DNA of 64,000 nt from Alkalibacter saccharofermentans DSM 14828 (GCF_900128885.1 NZ_FQTU01000011.1:1-64000), one strand, 5' to 3'; counted from the first letter of the stretch, positions 17,203 through 25,473 are shown. A program made the numbers and translations. Notes: generated from the sequence alone by a model not told the origin.

Positions 17203-18005
17203 TGTTCAATGAAAGAAATGTGCCGGGCTGGTTGAAAGGCGTGAATCTGCTGGGGCTGATTTTGGTCCTGTCAGTTAATGCTCTGGCCAATATCTTGCCG
17301 ATAAACGGAATTGGTACCGGAGAGGTGTCCGACTCTTTTCCGAATCTGTTTGCACCAACCGGATTTACATTTTCAATTTGGGGGGTCATATATGCAGGAC
17401 TGATCCTCTTCGTAATTTATAATTTTAATCTGATCGGAAAAAAACGATACAAAGAATCGGTTGAAAGGATAGGGCTGTTGTTTTTTATATCCTGCATTTT
17501 AAATTCAGCATGGATAGTACTGTGGCATTACCTGATGATCGAATTGACCCTGGTGGTTATGGTCCTTCTCCTTGCAGTGCTTTTAAGGATATACGTACTT
17601 GTCCAAGAAGATATGAACAGAGATCTTACTGAGCTGATATTTGTAAAATGGCCCTTTTCGATTTACGCAGGGTGGGTCACTGTAGCTACAGTGGCAAATG
17701 TGACGGCCCTCTTGGTCAAAATCGGTTGGGACGGCTTTGGCTTCTCAGAAGAGTTTTGGGCAGTTGTTATGATATTTGTGGCCACCTTGATAGTGTCCAT
17801 AGTCGTCGCATCAAAGAGGGACATGGCATTTGGTTCGGTTTTTCTGTGGACTGTTTTTGGGATATATTCAAAGCATGTTGACGTATTCGAAGGAGCATAC
17901 CCCAAGGTCATAATCGCTTGCTACGCAGCGGCCGTACTCACTTTGGCGGTAATGGCTTATGGATTTATTAAAAGACAAAGGGATAAAAAGAGAATGTTCT
18001 TCTAA
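17199..18005 (+). CDS. TspO/MBR-related membrane protein
   Basis: 268 aa with about seven membrane segments, longer than classical five-helix TspO. The segment NLFAPTGFTFSIWGVIYAGL is characteristic of the TspO/MBR-related, tryptophan-rich sensory-like group. Such proteins bind porphyrins or other hydrophobic ligands, but this subgroup is not characterised. Its ATG overlaps the znuB stop (ATGA), so it is probably co-translated with the zinc transporter; a link to zinc is inference only. Confidence 0.65.
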   Translation: MMFNERNVPGWLKGVNLLGLILVLSVNALANILPINGIGTGEVSDSFPNLFAPTGFTFSIWGVIYAGLILFVIYNFNLIGKKRYKESVERIGLLFFISCILNSAWIVLWHYLMIELTLVVMVLLLAVLLRIYVLVQEDMNRDLTELIFVKWPFSIYAGWVTVATVANVTALLVKIGWDGFGFSEEFWAVVMIFVATLIVSIVVASKRDMAFGSVFLWTVFGIYSKHVDVFEGAYPKVIIACYAAAVLTLAVMAYGFIKRQRDKKRMFF

Positions 18006-18007
18006 AG

Positions 18008-18050
18008 ATAAAGAAGCAGCTTCCTGTTTAATGGAAACTGCTTCTTTATT
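18008..18050. terminator. Bidirectional terminator
   Basis: AAAGAAGCAG...TTCC and GGAA...CTGCTTCTTT arms around TGTTTAAT, between the TspO-like gene and the convergent cupin gene. Confidence 0.8.
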
Positions 18051-18059
18051 AATAATTCG

Positions 18060-18380
18060 TTACTTAAACGCCGCCGGTGCCGGTGCTTTTACCACAAAGA
18101 TTTCAGCCAAATCGCTGCTGTCGTTGAATACGTTCATTTTTGTGTTGTAGGGGATGTTTATTATGCTTCCCTTTTCATAAGAATGGTTGTCTTGTTCATT
18201 GAGCTGCAGAGTTATGGTTCCCTGCGCTACTATCATGTAAACATTGGAATTTGAGTAGTGCTCAGGAAGGGCATCACCTTTTGGCAAGACCATGTGGTTT
18301 ACATTTACGTTTTCGTCATCAACGATTTTTTCGATAGTCTTTTCTGCAACGAGTGCATATGAGTAGAGTTTTTCTAACAT
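18060..18380 (-). CDS. Small cupin-domain protein
   Basis: 106 aa, a single cupin barrel. Usual metal ligands are only partly kept: PEHYSNSNVYMIVAQGTITLQL holds one His, and the second motif has NIPYNTKMNVFN. The start ATG follows GGAGGTACC. It is 31 bases downstream of the ferredoxin-like gene on the same strand and likely co-transcribed. Similar cupins travel with 4Fe-4S proteins and Crp/Fnr regulators in clostridia; the role is unknown. Confidence 0.7.
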   Translation of the reverse strand: MLEKLYSYALVAEKTIEKIVDDENVNVNHMVLPKGDALPEHYSNSNVYMIVAQGTITLQLNEQDNHSYEKGSIINIPYNTKMNVFNDSSDLAEIFVVKAPAPAAFK

Positions 18381-18411
18381 ATTGGTACCTCCATTTATTA
18401 GTATTCTGGTT

Positions 18412-19116
18412 TTATGCTTCGATAATTTTTCCGTCAGTGCCTACTGTAACTACCTGCCATGGAACCATTACATCGGCATTTTTCATTGCTGTAACGGCAG
18501 CGTGAGTTATTCCTCCGCAGCATGGAACTGACATTCTCAAAACGGTGACGCTTTTGATATCGTTGTGCTTGAAGATCTCCGTGAGCCTTTCAGAATAATC
18601 TGCGCTATCCAGCTTCGGACATCCTATGATGGTGACTTTGTTTTTCATGTAATCTTCGTGGATGTTGGCATATGCAAAAGCCGTGCAATCTGCAGCTATC
18701 AATAGGTGCGAACCTTCAAGATAAGGCGCGTTTGGGGGAACCAGTTGAATCTGGACAGGCCACTGTCTAAGCTGTGAAACAGGTCTTTGAGAGAGTGCCT
18801 GATTCTCTGTCTTTGGCATATTATCAGCAGAATCAAATGATTGGATTCTTGAACCGGGGCAGCCGCCTGAAGAAACCTTAGGAGAGGTGGGCTTGCTTTG
18901 GGTGGTATTTCCAAAAGCCTTAGCTTCCCTTTCCTCCAATGTCATAGCTCCCGTCGGGCATTTAGGCATGCATTTGCCTAGTCCATCGCAGTAAGTGTCT
19001 GAAATCAATCTCGCTTTACCGTCTATTATCTGGAGAGCCTCCTGATGACATGCAGACACGCAAAGTCCACAGCCAACGCATTTTTCTTCGTCTATTTTTA
19101 TTACAGTTCTTTTCAT
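18412..19116 (-). CDS. 4Fe-4S ferredoxin-domain protein with redox-active C-terminal domain
   Basis: 234 aa. Residues 1-60 are a bacterial-type ferredoxin with CVGCGLCVSACHQ and CDGLGKCMPKCPTG clusters. A Ser/Pro-rich linker (about 70-115) leads to a C-terminal domain with a CTAFAYANIH segment, IIGCPKLD and a vicinal pair in SVPCCGGITHAAV. The product probably passes electrons to a small redox partner in the cytoplasm. It pairs with the downstream cupin gene and is divergent from the Crp/Fnr gene. Confidence 0.8.
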   Translation of the reverse strand: MKRTVIKIDEEKCVGCGLCVSACHQEALQIIDGKARLISDTYCDGLGKCMPKCPTGAMTLEEREAKAFGNTTQSKPTSPKVSSGGCPGSRIQSFDSADNMPKTENQALSQRPVSQLRQWPVQIQLVPPNAPYLEGSHLLIAADCTAFAYANIHEDYMKNKVTIIGCPKLDSADYSERLTEIFKHNDIKSVTVLRMSVPCCGGITHAAVTAMKNADVMVPWQVVTVGTDGKIIEA

Positions 19117-19153
19117 TTAAAATTCTCCTTGTTTTAAGTTTAATTTAATTTAT

Positions 19154-19171
19154 CAGACACATTCTTGTCTG
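19154..19171. promoter_or_regulatory. Palindrome between ferredoxin and Crp/Fnr genes
   Basis: Perfect CAGACA-CATTCT-TGTCTG inverted repeat in the 145-base divergent intergenic region. It is a plausible binding site for the Crp/Fnr protein encoded next door. Confidence 0.4.
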
Positions 19172-19261
19172 CATGGGTTTTGTTGCTTTACATGCTATAT
19201 TGTATTATAATAAAACAAAATGGTCCGTATCCCAGGATACAAAAACGATGAAGGTGAAAAA

Positions 19262-19954
19262 ATGTTGAAAAAATATTATAAAATACTTGAGAAAAATCCT
19301 CTTTTTGATAATATCGACGATTACAGCATAGATCAGCTCTTAGGATGTCTCCAGCCCAAGGTTAAAACCTACGAAAAAAATGAATTCATAGCATTTGCAG
19401 GGGATGAATTCACATCAATAGGGGTAGTCCTCGAAGGACAAGTAACTGTAATCAAGGAAAATGCATCCGGCAACAAGGTGATGATGTCCCTATTGGATCC
19501 GGGAGACATGTTTGGAGAGATGATAGCATTTTCAAATTTTTCGAAATGGCCTGCTACCGTTCAGGCGACTAAAAATGCAACCATAATGTTTATGGAAAAA
19601 AGCGCTATCGTCGGTGACTGTCCTAAAATGTGCACATGGCATAAAAGCTTGATACAAAACATGCTTAAGATCGTCAGCAACAGGGCGCTCATGCTAAACA
19701 AAAAAGTCGAGTACCTTTCAATAAAGAGCATGAGGGGGAAGCTGAGCAATTTTTTTCTGGAGGAATATAAAAAGTCAAAGGGTCAGGTTCTGGACCTATC
19801 CATGAATAGAAACGAATTGGCAGATTTTTTAAATGTGTCAAGGCCCTCTATGTCTCGAGAGATGGGAAAGCTAAAAGAGGAAGGAATAATCGATTATAAG
19901 AAAAATCAAATAAGGATCATAGACTTTGACGGCTTGAAGGAGATGGCAGAGTGA
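19262..19954 (+). CDS. Crp/Fnr-family transcriptional regulator
   Basis: 230 aa from the ATG at 19262 (AAGGTG upstream). An in-frame ATG at 19220 sits only about two bases past the start predicted from TTGCTT-N17-TATAAT (19183-19211), so it is unlikely. The cyclic-nucleotide-binding-like barrel (FAGDEFTSIGVVLEGQVTV, GDMFGEMIAFS) and C-terminal HTH (NRNELADFLNVSRPSMSREMGKL) are clear. A lone CPKMC pair (about residues 120-124) is not the four-cysteine FNR cluster set. It probably controls the divergent ferredoxin-cupin unit. Confidence 0.88.
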   Translation: MLKKYYKILEKNPLFDNIDDYSIDQLLGCLQPKVKTYEKNEFIAFAGDEFTSIGVVLEGQVTVIKENASGNKVMMSLLDPGDMFGEMIAFSNFSKWPATVQATKNATIMFMEKSAIVGDCPKMCTWHKSLIQNMLKIVSNRALMLNKKVEYLSIKSMRGKLSNFFLEEYKKSKGQVLDLSMNRNELADFLNVSRPSMSREMGKLKEEGIIDYKKNQIRIIDFDGLKEMAE

Positions 19955-19977
19955 CAAAAAAACAAAGGAGAAAGACG

Positions 19978-20406
19978 ATGTTTAAGCTAGAGAACTGTGT
20001 ATCTTACATAGCGACAAATGCAAGCAAGAATCTGGCGGAAGGGTTTGACAAAAAATTAAAGGCCTATGGCATCTCAAGGGTCCAATGGACAGCCCTTTAT
20101 TACATAGGCAGAGACGAAGAGATGATCCAAAAGCAGCTTTCGGATCTAATGAGGATAAGGGAGTCGTCAACCACCCGCTTAATCGACAGGATGGAAAAGG
20201 AAGGCTTGATAAAAAGAAAAAATGACCCTGACAACAGACGCAAGGTGTCATTGACCCTTACTGAAAAAGGAAGAGACCTTAGAGCTGAGAGCTTTCACCA
20301 CGGAGAAGAATACAGCTATTACATATCTCAGGACGTGAGTGATGAAGACATGAAGACCTTCATGAAAGTTTTGGACTTAATGATAAAAAGAGCCGATGAG
20401 TATTGA
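19978..20406 (+). CDS. MarR-family transcriptional regulator
   Basis: 142 aa. The ATG at 19978 follows AAAGGAG; a longer frame from 19951 overlaps the previous stop. The winged helix is DLMRIRESSTTRLIDRMEKEGLIKRKNDPDNRRKVSLTLTEKG. It follows the Crp/Fnr gene by 23 bases and is probably in the same transcript. The promoter for the next gene, osmC, overlaps its stop. Confidence 0.85.
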   Translation: MFKLENCVSYIATNASKNLAEGFDKKLKAYGISRVQWTALYYIGRDEEMIQKQLSDLMRIRESSTTRLIDRMEKEGLIKRKNDPDNRRKVSLTLTEKGRDLRAESFHHGEEYSYYISQDVSDEDMKTFMKVLDLMIKRADEY

Positions 20407-20431
20407 TATCCACCTAAAAACTTGCTATACT
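20403..20431 (+). promoter_or_regulatory. Promoter of the OsmC-family gene
   Basis: TTGATA (20403-20408) overlapping the marR stop, 17 bases, then TATACT (20426-20431). Confidence 0.6.
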
Positions 20432-20454
20432 AAGTGTTAGTGCACTATGTTAAA

Positions 20455-20470
20455 TGGCATGAAAATGCCA
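20455..20470. promoter_or_regulatory. Inverted repeat in the osmC leader
   Basis: Perfect TGGCAT-GAAA-ATGCCA, 25 bases ahead of the osmC ATG and downstream of its promoter. It could be an operator for the adjacent MarR protein or an mRNA hairpin. Confidence 0.4.
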
Positions 20471-20495
20471 ATTATAATAAAGAGGAGGATAAAAA

Positions 20496-20930
20496 ATGGC
20501 AGATCTTAAATTTGGAGTTGTGGCAAGAAGCGAAAATCCCACGAAGACGGTGGTGGAGACAAGAGGCTTTACCATGGTAATCGACGAGCCCAAAAATCTG
20601 GGGGGAACGAATGAAGGAGCCAATCCTGTAGAATATCTCGTAGCCGCTTTGGCCGGGTGCTTGAATGTGGTAAGTCACATGATAGCGGGAGAAATGGGCT
20701 TTGAGCTCAGAGGAGTTGAATTCAAGATAGAAGGAGACTTAAACCCAATGAAGTTCATGGGTAAATCAGATGCTGAAAGAACAGGATATAAGGAAGTAAG
20801 GGTTAGCGTAAAGCCGGATACAGATGCAGACGAGGAAACGCTGAAGAAATGGCTTGAAGAAATAGAAAAGAGATGTCCCGTAAGCGACAATATAGCAAAT
20901 GCCACCCCGGTAGTAATTGAGCTGGCATAG
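20496..20930 (+). CDS. OsmC-family protein
   Basis: 144 aa. OsmC/Ohr fold: ...NPVEYLVAALAGCLNVV carries the first conserved Cys and EKRCPVSDNI the second, the pair that reduces organic peroxides in characterised members. The start has AGAGGAGG upstream. It has its own promoter behind a MarR gene, a layout like ohr-ohrR, so peroxide response is a reasonable inference but not shown. Confidence 0.85.
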   Translation: MADLKFGVVARSENPTKTVVETRGFTMVIDEPKNLGGTNEGANPVEYLVAALAGCLNVVSHMIAGEMGFELRGVEFKIEGDLNPMKFMGKSDAERTGYKEVRVSVKPDTDADEETLKKWLEEIEKRCPVSDNIANATPVVIELA

Positions 20931-20944
20931 ACCCATGGAAATTT

Positions 20945-20987
20945 AAAGCCTTCCTAATCATTTAAATGAAAAGGAAGGCTCTTTTTT
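20945..20987. terminator. Bidirectional terminator osmC/mltG
   Basis: AGCCTTCC (20947-20954) and GGAAGGCT (20973-20980) arms followed by T6; the convergent mltG gene ends next to it. Confidence 0.8.
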
Positions 20988-22038
20988 ATCTCAATATCTC
21001 GTTTTGAAGTCGCCTGTGCTCCTCATAGGTGGAGGAGTAGTATGTCTTGTTATCCCCGTAAATGTCCGACAGGAAGTAGAAATAATCGTGATCCTGGGGA
21101 TTTAGGGCTGCAGCTATAGAGGGCTCTCCGGGAGAATTTCCCGGACCTACGGGAAGGCCATTCACCAAATAAGTATTGTAAGGGGAATCGACCCTCATAT
21201 CCGATGCGGAATATATCTGCTTGTGCACGCCCAGGGCCATCTGCAATGTGGCGCAGCTTTGCAGGCGCATGTCAATTTCCAGCCTGTTGTAGAAAACCCC
21301 TGAAACTATAGGCCTGTCTTCGTCAAATATGGCCTCATATTCAATGATGGAAGCCATGGTCAGCACCTGATGAGGACTGAGAGGGCTGTTATCTATATCC
21401 TCTCTATATTTTGACAAGACCTTCTCCATTTGATCTAGCATCACCTTTCCTGCTTCACCGCTGGTCACGTCTTTATTTTTAAACTGATACGTGCTGGGGA
21501 AAAAGTATCCGTTTAAAGCGTATTTCAGATTAGGGTTTTTCACAGCATCCGTCACGAACCAGTAATTTTCAATAGCCCAATCAAGAAAATCTTCACTTTC
21601 CCAGACACCTAGTATTTCGTCTTGACTTCCTTCAGTTGCATCGGCTAGGATTTTTGCCATCTCATCAATAGTCTTGCCTTCAGGGAAAGTCACAATAACT
21701 GCATCGGGAAAGACTGCATCTCCGGAGAAAATCTTCTCGGCTATTTCTTCGGTGCTCATGGTCGGAGAAAGTTCATAGTAGCCTGCTTGAAGATTCGTGT
21801 AGTTTTCCAGCCTTGCATGGATTCTAAAGGCCAAAGCGTTTTTCACGAGACCTTCATCCTGAAGCTTGTCTGCAGCGGATGTGATGCTGCTTCCTTGGCG
21901 GACTTCAAATATGATGGATTCATCCTCCCTGGATACGGGACTTAACATGGAGCTGTATGCAATATAGGAGCTAGCCAAAGCGATGGCGGCAATGGCTATA
22001 AAACCTATTAAAAAATACCATGGTTTTTTACCGGGCAT
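20986..22038 (-). CDS. mltG: Endolytic murein transglycosylase MltG
   Basis: 350 aa. The ATG at 22038 fits the AGAGGTG spacing best; the frame stays open to a GTG at 22047. One N-terminal membrane helix (about 8-26), a LysM-like region, and the catalytic YceG domain with ASIIEYEAIFDEDRPIVSGVFYNRL (catalytic Glu in the first part), LQSCATLQMALG and SPYNTYLVNGLPVGPGNSPG. It cleaves nascent glycan strands at the membrane and so helps set peptidoglycan length. Confidence 0.93.
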   Translation of the reverse strand: MPGKKPWYFLIGFIAIAAIALASSYIAYSSMLSPVSREDESIIFEVRQGSSITSAADKLQDEGLVKNALAFRIHARLENYTNLQAGYYELSPTMSTEEIAEKIFSGDAVFPDAVIVTFPEGKTIDEMAKILADATEGSQDEILGVWESEDFLDWAIENYWFVTDAVKNPNLKYALNGYFFPSTYQFKNKDVTSGEAGKVMLDQMEKVLSKYREDIDNSPLSPHQVLTMASIIEYEAIFDEDRPIVSGVFYNRLEIDMRLQSCATLQMALGVHKQIYSASDMRVDSPYNTYLVNGLPVGPGNSPGEPSIAAALNPQDHDYFYFLSDIYGDNKTYYSSTYEEHRRLQNEILR

Positions 22039-22210
22039 GTACATCACCTCTCGAATTTATGATATATTTATTGTTAATTGCCGCTGGATATCAGCCTGCA
22101 ATATCATGATAACATAGAATTCTTATAAAAACATTTAAAATAAATGAAATGGTGATCTATGATATACTATTTAAAAATGCCGATAGGGCACCAAGTGTAG
22201 GAGAAGAAAA

Positions 22211-22669
22211 ATGTATGAAAATGATGTAGATGAAAAGACACAATCCGCTTATATGGAATTTAGCCAATTGCTCAGGTATCACTATAAAAGACTTCACGTT
22301 CTTCTTGAGGAAATAAACATATACCCGGGACAGCCTCCTCTTTTATTCATACTTGACAAGGAAAAAGGTCTAAGTCAAAAGGAATTGGCTGAAAGGATCA
22401 ACGTAAAGGCTTCCACTATGACAACCATGATAAGGTGCATGGAAAACAACGATATAGTAACGAAAGTTCAGGATGAAAACGACAAGAGGGTCACCAGGGT
22501 GTCTCTAACTGAAAACGGCATGAAAACAGTGGAAGAAGCAAAAAAAATAATGAGACGGATGGGGCGGGAGGCCTTCAAAGGATTTGAGGATGAAGAAAAG
22601 GAAGTACTAAAAGGCCTTTTGTCCAGGATGAAAGCCAATTACATGGAAATCGATTTAAAGGACGACTAA
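22211..22669 (+). CDS. MarR-family transcriptional regulator
   Basis: 152 aa. ELAERINVKASTMTTMIRCMENNDIVTKVQDENDKRVTRVSL is the winged-helix DNA-binding region. The ATG follows GTAGGAG. It is divergent from mltG and is followed by a terminator shared with rubrerythrin. No obvious target gene is co-transcribed, so it may act elsewhere. Confidence 0.85.
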   Translation: MYENDVDEKTQSAYMEFSQLLRYHYKRLHVLLEEINIYPGQPPLLFILDKEKGLSQKELAERINVKASTMTTMIRCMENNDIVTKVQDENDKRVTRVSLTENGMKTVEEAKKIMRRMGREAFKGFEDEEKEVLKGLLSRMKANYMEIDLKDD

Positions 22670-22736
22670 GTACAGTATACGGGGAGCAGACAGGATGATT
22701 GAATCGTTGAAATAGAAATGAACTAGGAAGAATAAT

Positions 22737-22761
22737 AAAAGCGACCAAATTGGTCGCTTTT
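22737..22761. terminator. Bidirectional terminator marR/rubrerythrin
   Basis: AAAAGCGACCAA and TTGGTCGCTTTT arms separated by one base. Symmetrical A and T runs serve both strands. Confidence 0.85.
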
Positions 22762-22765
22762 AATT

Positions 22766-23302
22766 TTAGTAGTTAGTGCTCCTAAGCTCGAAGTGAGCTT
22801 GTGGGTGGTCGCAAACAGGACATATCTGGGGAGCTTTTGCTCCTGCATGGACGTGTCCACAGTTTCTGCAGACCCAAACCTGCTCGGAAGGCTTTTCGAA
22901 GACAGCCTTGTTCTTTACGTTTTCCAATAGTTTTGTGTATCTCTCCTCGTGAAGCTTCTCGACCTTTGCCACGCCTTCAAATCTGGCTGCCAGATCAGGA
23001 AAGCCTTCCTCTCTAGCTGTTTGCGCAAATTCTGCATACATCTCAGTCCACTCGTGGTTTTCACCCTCAGCAGCAGAAAGCAGGTTTTCTTCGGTAGTGC
23101 CTATACCGTTAAGGTATTTGAACCAAAGCTTTGCATGTTCTTTTTCATTCCTGGATGTTTCTTCGAAAATGAACTTGATCTGCTCATAGCCTTCTTTTTT
23201 TGCAACGCTTGCAAAGTAGTCGTACTTGTTTCTGGCTTGAGACTCACCGGCAAATGCGGTCCATAAGTTTTTTTCTGTTTGTGTTCCCTTTAAATCTTTC
23301 AT
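22766..23302 (-). CDS. rbr: Rubrerythrin
   Basis: 178 aa. The N-terminal four-helix diiron domain has AFAGESQARNKYDYFA, FEETSRNEKEHAK and a matching second pair in VEKLHEERY. The C-terminal rubredoxin-like domain has VCRNCGHVH and CPVCDHPQAHF. It reduces hydrogen peroxide with electrons from NADH via rubredoxin and protects anaerobes. A - strand promoter, TTGTTT-N18-TATAAT, lies in the 85 bases upstream. The ATG has AGGAGG before it. Confidence 0.95.
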   Translation of the reverse strand: MKDLKGTQTEKNLWTAFAGESQARNKYDYFASVAKKEGYEQIKFIFEETSRNEKEHAKLWFKYLNGIGTTEENLLSAAEGENHEWTEMYAEFAQTAREEGFPDLAARFEGVAKVEKLHEERYTKLLENVKNKAVFEKPSEQVWVCRNCGHVHAGAKAPQICPVCDHPQAHFELRSTNY

Positions 23303-23387
23303 TTGTTGAATCCTCCTGTTGTATTGATTAGGTCTTGACCTTACTCATTTGATTATACCCCGATAAGTTAAGCGCAAACAATAAAAA

Positions 23388-23612
23388 TTATTTTAGCTTT
23401 GACTCCAGTTGGCTGTATCCTCCGATGAATTCATCGTCAATGAATACAAAGGGGACAGTTCTCTGCCCTGTGAGTTTTGATAGTTCTTCAAATGTTTCCC
23501 TGTCTCCGTCTATGCCGATTTCTACAAAGCTTATGTCCTTTTTCTTCAAAAGGGATAGTGCCTTCCGGCAATAGGGACAGTAGCCCCAGGTGTAAATCTT
23601 GGCTTGTTTCAT
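23388..23612 (-). CDS. Glutaredoxin
   Basis: 74 aa from the ATG at 23612 (AAGGAGG upstream); a longer frame to 23639 lacks a ribosome site. The thioredoxin-fold motif YCPYCRKALSLL and the TVPFVFIDDEFIGGYSQL cis-Pro/GG region are typical of GrxC-type dithiol glutaredoxins. It reduces disulfides or mixed disulfides in the cytoplasm. It is downstream of a divergent intergenic region shared with the DUF3842 leader. Confidence 0.9.
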   Translation of the reverse strand: MKQAKIYTWGYCPYCRKALSLLKKKDISFVEIGIDGDRETFEELSKLTGQRTVPFVFIDDEFIGGYSQLESKLK

Positions 23613-23737
23613 ATGCTGGTTGCCTCCTTGTTGTATCATTATGCTTAAATTTACCCGGAATTTCCTGTTTGAAACTCAGGAGATGGCTAGTAGAGAGAAA
23701 AGAAGTCGGCGTATGGCAAAATAAGAAGGTTTTGTGG

Positions 23738-23743
23738 TACAAT
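23738..23743 (+). promoter_or_regulatory. Extended -10 promoter of DUF3842-CooT
   Basis: TGG-TACAAT (extended -10, 23735-23743), with no clear -35. Transcription would start near 23750, at the foot of the leader stem. Confidence 0.45.
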
Positions 23744-23745
23744 AT

Positions 23746-23826
23746 TCGATAATAGAGGGGTCGGGATAAAAAGACAGCTTGCTGCTTGTTGGCGAAAGCA
23801 TTCAAGGCTATGATCCTCTATATCGA
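23746..23826 (+). ncRNA. Structured leader RNA of DUF3842-CooT (riboswitch-like candidate)
   Basis: A 12-pair closing stem joins TCGATAATAGAGG (23746-23758) with CCTCTATATCGA (23815-23826), with one bulged A. The enclosed 56 bases hold a small AGC/GCT hairpin and a CTTG...GC-GAAA-GC...CAAG arm with a GNRA tetraloop. It begins close to the predicted transcription start. It matches no riboswitch family I can recognise. Confidence 0.45.
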
Positions 23827-23849
23827 AAAAATAGATCTGGTGGTGTGAA

Positions 23850-24275
23850 ATGAAGATTGTAGTTATTGACGGACAGGGCGGCGGGATAGGCCGTTTGGTT
23901 ATTGAAAAGCTTAGGCAGGAATTTGAGCAAAAGGTTCATATAGTCGCTTTGGGAACAAATGGGCTGGCGACTACTGCGATGCTTAAATCCGGAGCCAATG
24001 AAGGCGGAACGGGAGAAAATGCGATTGTGGTAAATGCGAAAAAGGCAGACATAATAATCGGCAGCATAGCTCTGATGGTCCCGGATTCCATGACAGGGGA
24101 GCTAACGGACAAAATGGCTGGAGCGATTTCCAGAAGCGAGGCAAAAAAGGTATTCGTGCCTCTAAATAAGTGCGACGTGTACATAGCGGGGGTAATCAGC
24201 GAGCCGCTGCCTCATTACGTAGATCACTGTATCGATATAGTAAAAGAGCTTATGGGAGGAATGAAAAATGTGTGA
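23850..24275 (+). CDS. DUF3842 family protein
   Basis: 141 aa with a Rossmann-like start, MKIVVIDGQGGGIGRLVIEKL, and an alpha/beta pattern throughout. LGTNGLATTAMLKSGANEGGTGENAIV and VFVPLNKCDVYIAGV are family-typical. The function is unknown; the GxGGGIG loop suggests a nucleotide or dinucleotide ligand. It overlaps the CooT gene by 8 bases, so the two are translationally coupled. Confidence 0.8.
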   Translation: MKIVVIDGQGGGIGRLVIEKLRQEFEQKVHIVALGTNGLATTAMLKSGANEGGTGENAIVVNAKKADIIIGSIALMVPDSMTGELTDKMAGAISRSEAKKVFVPLNKCDVYIAGVISEPLPHYVDHCIDIVKELMGGMKNV

Positions 24276-24456
24276 ATCGAATGTTTATATCCTTGATGCC
24301 AACGGAGAAAGAAGCCTGATAATGGAATCAGTGGATAAAATCGTCCCCGGTGAAAAGGATGTATATCTTGAAAATATTTTTGGTGAAAGAAAAACGGTCA
24401 AGGGGCATATTAAGGAAATGGCTCTTGTAGATCACAGCATTATCTTGGCGAAATGA
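24268..24456 (+). CDS. CooT-family small nickel-binding protein
   Basis: 62 aa, the usual size. It begins MCESNVYIL with the Cys at residue 2 that binds Ni(II) in characterised CooT. The all-beta body has DVYLENIFGERKTVKGHIKEM. In CO-metabolisers CooT helps nickel insertion into CO dehydrogenase; no cooS is in the window. It is coupled to DUF3842 by overlap, which suggests a joint metal- or cofactor-related task. Confidence 0.85.
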   Translation: MCESNVYILDANGERSLIMESVDKIVPGEKDVYLENIFGERKTVKGHIKEMALVDHSIILAK

Positions 24457-24535
24457 TGGATTAAATGTTATAATATCTATTATATATCTTATTTTTTCGA
24501 TATGATTATTATTTACACACGAGGAGTGAAAGTGC

Positions 24536-25450
24536 ATGCCAATTAAAATACCTGATAATTTACCGGCGATTGATATCTTGGCGAGTGAGAATATTTTCGT
24601 TATGGGCGAGGAAAGAGCTGCCCACCAGGATATAAGGCCGCTTAAGATAATCATATTAAACCTTATGCCTACCAAAATAGTCACAGAGACTCAGCTAATG
24701 CGTCTGTTGGGGAATACGCCCATCCAGGTAGAAGTAGACCTGTTGAATACCAGCACATACGTTTCCAAGAATATCTCCAAGGATCACATGGAAAATTTCT
24801 ATAAATCCTTTGACGATGTCAAAGACAAAAAATACGACGGTATGATAATAACAGGAGCTCCCGTTGAAAAGCTGGAGTTCGAAGAGGTAGACTACTGGCA
24901 GGAGTTGACGAGTATCATGGAGTGGAGCAAAACCCATGTGTTCTCGACTCTGCATATTTGTTGGGGAGCCCAGGCAGGGCTTTACTACCATTACGGTGTT
25001 AAAAAATATCCCCTTGCTAAAAAAATGTTTGGAATATTTCCTCACTACCTGAAGAACAATACAACGATGTTGGTCAGGGGATTTGACGACGAGTACTACG
25101 CGCCCCACTCCAGGTACACTGAAGTGCGACGGGAAGAAATAGAAAAGGTGGATGAGCTTGAGCTGCTTTCTGAATCAAAGGAAGCGGGAGTGTACATGGT
25201 CAGAAGCAGGGACAACAAGCAGGTATTCGTAACGGGTCATTCCGAGTACGATTGGGACACGCTGAAAAACGAATACGATAGGGATATAAGCCTGGGACTT
25301 GACATAGAAGTCCCCAAAAACTACTATCCCAAGGATGATCCCTCTCAAAAGCCGATTGTCCGGTGGAGGGGACATGCCAACCTTCTTTTTTGCAACTGGC
25401 TGAACTACTATGTATACCAAGAAACCCCTTATGATCTGGACAAATTATAA
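24536..25450 (+). CDS. metA: Homoserine O-acyltransferase MetA
   Basis: 304 aa. It acylates homoserine (acetyl- or succinyl-CoA) at the start of methionine synthesis. MPIKIPDNLPA start, catalytic Cys in STLHICWGAQAGLYYHYG and the His of VTGHSEYDW are seen. In Firmicutes MetA usually uses acetyl-CoA, and the metY partner downstream supports O-acetylhomoserine as product (inference). A TATAAT at about 24469 may be its promoter. No S-box or T-box is visible in the 79-base leader. Confidence 0.95.
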   Translation: MPIKIPDNLPAIDILASENIFVMGEERAAHQDIRPLKIIILNLMPTKIVTETQLMRLLGNTPIQVEVDLLNTSTYVSKNISKDHMENFYKSFDDVKDKKYDGMIITGAPVEKLEFEEVDYWQELTSIMEWSKTHVFSTLHICWGAQAGLYYHYGVKKYPLAKKMFGIFPHYLKNNTTMLVRGFDDEYYAPHSRYTEVRREEIEKVDELELLSESKEAGVYMVRSRDNKQVFVTGHSEYDWDTLKNEYDRDISLGLDIEVPKNYYPKDDPSQKPIVRWRGHANLLFCNWLNYYVYQETPYDLDKL

Positions 25451-25473
25451 TGAAATCGGGAGAGTGATGGAAA

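Noticed and set aside
24457..24535. S-box or T-box before metA
   Set aside because: The gap is only 79 bases and shows neither the S-box core nor a T-box GGGTGG sequence.
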